Source of the DNA: Hypomyces perniciosus
Lineage: Eukaryota; Ascomycota; Sordariomycetes; Hypocreales; Hypocreaceae
Direction: 5' to 3'
NCBI GenBank assembly: GCA_008477525.1
Contig: SPDT01000004.1
Location: 3,100,001 to 3,164,000 of the forward strand
Length of the DNA: 64,000 bases
Below are positions 60,440 to 64,000 of the stretch, one piece after another. Every line of letters starts with the position of its first letter. The first letter of the stretch is position 1. The translations under genes and the position numbers were made by a program. Under the pieces are notes generated by a model. The model was not told where the DNA came from. It did not search any database and saw only the letters and a list, made by a program, of their open reading frames with translations.

Positions 60440-63400
60440 CTATAAATATAGGTATATTTAAGAGAGCCTAATAGTATATTTATTAAAGTATTTATAGATT
60501 TAAGGTTAAAGGGAAATATTATCTCCTATTAGCTGGCTATAAAATATAGTGTAATAATATATTCCTGTAAAGCAGTTAGTATTGTATTTAATAATAGGCA
60601 AGTAAATATATATGGCGAAACTGTTATTTAGGTATATATAGGCAATGCCTAGATAATAGCTAGATTTTATATTGCATTTAATAATATCTCGATACCCTTT
60701 ATTTTTAGGATATTATTTATTTAGGCCGCGCAGCTAATATTTAATTATATACTACGGAATAGAGATTTATATATAAAATGCAGAATAGGGAATATTTAAG
60801 TTATTACTTTAGCTATTAAAGCTATTTATTAGGAATATAAAATGGAGGCGTTATATAACTTAAAGCTAAAATAAATGTTAACTTTATATCTAAGTATAAA
60901 GTTAATAAGGCGGAAAAAAGTTTAGAAAACCTTTACTTTGCTTTTAGGGAGGAGGTTTTATATAGACTGTTAAAGTAAGCTAAAGACGATTTAATTTGGC
61001 TACTATTGGCTAATACGTTGAAAGATTAAATAAAAGCGATAAGGAAAGTAGTAGAGGAATTTGAAAGAGTAGAGGAATAAAGGAGAAGGTTTTAAAGGAG
61101 AGTATAAAAGCGCGAGCGGATTAGAATTAATACTATATATAAAAAGAAGGGCGTAAAAATCTATTTAGTGGATAATGCTTTATTTAATAGTTTTGTTCCT
61201 GCTAGGAGTCTTTATTAGAAATAGAAAAAGTAGGATATAGTTAAGGATAATTTAGACTTTAATACCCTATTTACTGAATATATTACGCTAAAGTTTTTAC
61301 TAATTAAAGCTAGGTTAAGACTTACACTAGACTGCCTAGTAGTGATTTTAAAGATAGTGGAAGGGAAACTAATAATATAAGAAACTGCGATTTTAATGCA
61401 GATCCTAAAAAACAAGGAAATAGCACTTTCCTAGGATTTTATAGAATATAGAAAGCTGGACTTTAAGATTGCTTTATTATAGACTATTTATATAGTGGAG
61501 TATAATGCTTAGTAGAGTAATAGTATCTTAATCTTTAAGGGTATAGAGAAGAAAGTAGTTAACTTGCTATAAATATATATTAAAAAAGGTCTTTTAAAGG
61601 AAGGCTATAGGCTATATAGAAACCCGTTTTTCCTAGTATAAAAGAAAAATAGCGGCCTTTACTTTATTAACTTTATTATATAGATAAATAAAGTAACTAT
61701 TAGGGATACCTTTATTCCCTTAAGCGCAAACTAATTTAGCAAAGACTTCGCGGGTTATATAATACTATTATTACTAGACTTTTTCTTAGGCTATAATTAA
61801 ATCCCTTTTAATAAGAAAAGCTAAAATATAACTATATTTATAAGCCTTATTAGCCTTTTAAAATACTATACTTTTTTAATAGGCGCTATAAACTTAATAG
61901 CGCAATTTTAGTATATTATTTTTCAAATACTATTTAATTTTATATTTATAGTTTACTGACTGTTTTTAGATAATATTGTAGTGTAAGGTTTAAAGTTTAT
62001 ATATAGCAGTAAAAAAGTAATATTTAGGGTTTAACGCTACGTTTTAGAGTATCTGTAAAACCTAGATAAAACCTTAATAAATATTGAATTATTGGGATAT
62101 ATAATTTTGGCAGTGAAATCAGTCTTTTATTAGGAATTTGCCGAGTTAGTAGGGTACTTGTATAGAATAGAAAGGCGTTAACTGGCTATAGGCAAAATTA
62201 TTAAAATCAAAGAATAGGAGAACTATAAAACTATTAATAAAGTTTAATCTTTCTTTAGTCTAATTGGCTATTATAGATACTAGATTGAATATTTTATATG
62301 GATTACTAAGCCTTTAATAACCTTATTAAAGAAAGACGCCCTTTAAAAGTAGACTAAGGAATAACAGCAAGCTATAAATAAATTTAAAGAGCTTATTATT
62401 TCTGCCCTAATACTAGTAATATTAAATATAAATAAGGGATATAGGGAGGTGATCTTTATAGTTAATGCCAATATAGTAGGCTAGGGGGCTGTTTTAATAT
62501 AGATTATAAAAAGGAAAAGACAATTAATTTAATATAAAAGTGGATGCTAGCTTTTATTGGAAATAAAGTATAACGCTATAAAGAAAGAATATAAAGCCTT
62601 ACTTTAAGCCTTTAAAAGGCTATATATTTATATTTACAGGCTTTTATTTATATTAGAAATAGATATTAAGGTAGTTATAAATTAAATAAACAATAGAATT
62701 AATAATATCCTTAATAGGTATATAACTTAATAGATTAGTTATATTTTTCTTTTTAACTTTACTGCTAAGTATATCCCTAAGAAAGAAAATGTTATAGCGG
62801 ACGCTTTATCCTATAAATTAATAACTGCTATAAATAAGGCTAAAGTTAAGAAAGAAAGGGACTTAAAAGATTTTATAAATATATATTTAGGTATAATTTC
62901 GTTTATACTGTTAAGGGAAGAATATAGTAAAAAGTTTTAATAAATTGCGCAGTACCTTTAGATAATATAAAGACTATTTAATCTTTTAACTATAGATTTC
63001 TGGCGATTTAGGAATAAAGTAAAAAGGTTTATTATAAAAGACAGGAAGTTATAGGCAAGACTAACAAAACACTGCCGCTAACCTGCATTTATCCTTAATA
63101 GCCTAACCCTAAGGAAAACAGCTGTCTAGTAATACTATACTGAAATAGGCTATAAAGGCTAAGAGGTAACTTTCCGGTTCTTAAAGGAAAGATATTAGTG
63201 GCTGTAGATATAGAATAATATATATAAGGCAGTTATATTATGCCCTTAGTATTAAAGCTTTAATCTACACCGCCTTAAAGAGCCAGCTATTATAATAGAA
63301 TTAACTAGGCCTATAAAGAAAGTCTATTTTAATACTTAATATATCCTAAATAACTATAAATATATTTACTTATTTAAAGGAAAATATAACTTTTATAGAT

Positions 63401-64000
63401 AAATAGAAGTAAAACTTATATTTATTTTATTATTAGCAGTAATAATACAGTTTATATTTAAATAAATATATTAATTTAATATAATAATTTAAGCTATTAT
63501 AGATAAGGGACTAGAAATGAAAAAGATACTTTTAAAAGTATTAATTAATTTAGGAGTTAAGATTATTTAGATATTAGTATATAACTTTAAAGCTAATACT
63601 GCAGTAAAGGTTAACTATTAAAGTTTAATATTAGTATTAATAAAGATAGCTAGGCTTAATAAAAAGTAGTTCTAGAATTTAGATAAAGCAATTATAGCTA
63701 ATAGATATATAGTAAAAAGCTTAATAGGGTACTCCGCGTTTTATTTATTATTTAGCTAGGAATTGATTTTTCCTTTAAAGGTAAAACTACCTATTTAGCA
63801 GTTAATTAACTAGGATAAAGTCTATATAATAGAAGATTAATTAATAGTATATATCTATATATTTAAAAGAAAAGAGGGAGATATTAAAATAGCCTAGGAA
63901 AAAGTAACTATATTTCGCTAAATATTAACTAAAAGGATAAATGCTAATAATTAATATTTACTGCAGAAAGCAGCTAAACTACTCCTCTTTAGCGACTTTA
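60440..64000 (+). pseudogene. G3 pol relic (protease, RT, RNase H, integrase), partial
   Basis: The protease core reads FIDLRLKGNIISYQLA near 60490, where FIDSGSxGN is expected. The RT reads YRNPFFLV near 61615, NKVTIRDTFIPLS near 61690, SKDFAGYIILLLLDFFLGYN near 61740 and the box F-L-D-N at 61963-61974. RNase H-like sequence lies near 62440-62850, including VIADALSYKLI around 62792. The integrase starts near 63160 with FLKERYQWL, a zinc-binding and core region. Stops are common; the 3' end is cut by the window edge. Confidence 0.7.

Larger units (their letters stand above)
57481..64000 (+). mobile_element. Gypsy element G3, continues beyond the window
   Basis: A different Ty3/Gypsy-type element. 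No LTR was recognised on the left side, and the right side is outside the window. Order on the + strand: gag with zinc knuckle (to about 59150), protease (about 60450-60800), RT (61540-62000), RNase H (62440-62850) and integrase (from about 63100). Many stops in every frame. Confidence 0.8.

Noticed and set aside
11990..64000. Mitochondrial DNA as the source of the AT-rich block
   Set aside because: The block is made of nuclear LTR elements and a LINE with target duplications and RIP-like changes, and no mitochondrial gene is seen.
1..64000. CRISPR arrays, tRNA or rRNA genes
   Set aside because: No regularly spaced short repeats, and no tRNA or rRNA sequence recognised on reading both strands; a dedicated covariance-model search was not possible.

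Overview
The window looks like nuclear DNA of a filamentous ascomycete (Pezizomycotina). Evidence: a split STAND/NLR gene of the PNP_UDP + NB-ARC + TPR type that is common in these fungi, a small secreted Cys-rich protein with a probable GPI anchor, TA-flanked MITEs, and a long AT-rich block in which every retrotransposon carries transition mutations and stop codons of the kind left by repeat-induced point mutation (RIP). Species cannot be named; a Hypocreales-like fungus is a guess only.

Region 1 (1-11.99 kb) has ordinary base composition and few genes. It holds a 477-bp MITE (1741-2217), an intact 412-codon gene with Vps62-like repeats on the minus strand (2711-3949), a gene-poor stretch (3950-6590) ending in an AT-rich relic, a broken NLR-type gene on the minus strand (6591-9488) with an inserted ~271-bp element, a 120-bp MITE (10135-10254), and a 175-aa secreted, probably GPI-anchored protein (10832-11359), followed by a (CTA)n microsatellite.

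Region 2 (about 11.99-64 kb) is AT-rich and contains no intact gene. It is a graveyard of nested retrotransposons. A Gypsy element on the minus strand (G2-A, 14512-32047) was split by a second Gypsy (Gypsy A, 16491-30485, + strand). Gypsy A was itself split by a full-length Copia element (20152-26768) and by a 406-bp element (S1). G2-A also received a 407-bp relative (S2), and ends at a Copia solo LTR (32048-45507). That LTR was split by a Tad1-like LINE (32268-45130), which was split by Gypsy B (36275-43404). The boundaries check by arithmetic: the two pieces of the solo LTR add up to 581 bp, the length of both LTRs of the complete Copia, and G2-A without its insertions is 3125 bp, equal to the matching part of the complete copy G2-B. 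To the right lie G2-B (46666-53368, 5-bp target duplication), an inverted fragment G2-C (55273-56157), a third 407-bp element (S3), and a different Gypsy (G3) that runs off the window.

The left part may contribute two working genes (the Vps62-like protein and the GPI protein). The right part is silenced repeat DNA of the heterochromatic, pericentromeric or subtelomeric kind. I found no tRNA, rRNA, CRISPR array or complete gene cluster.
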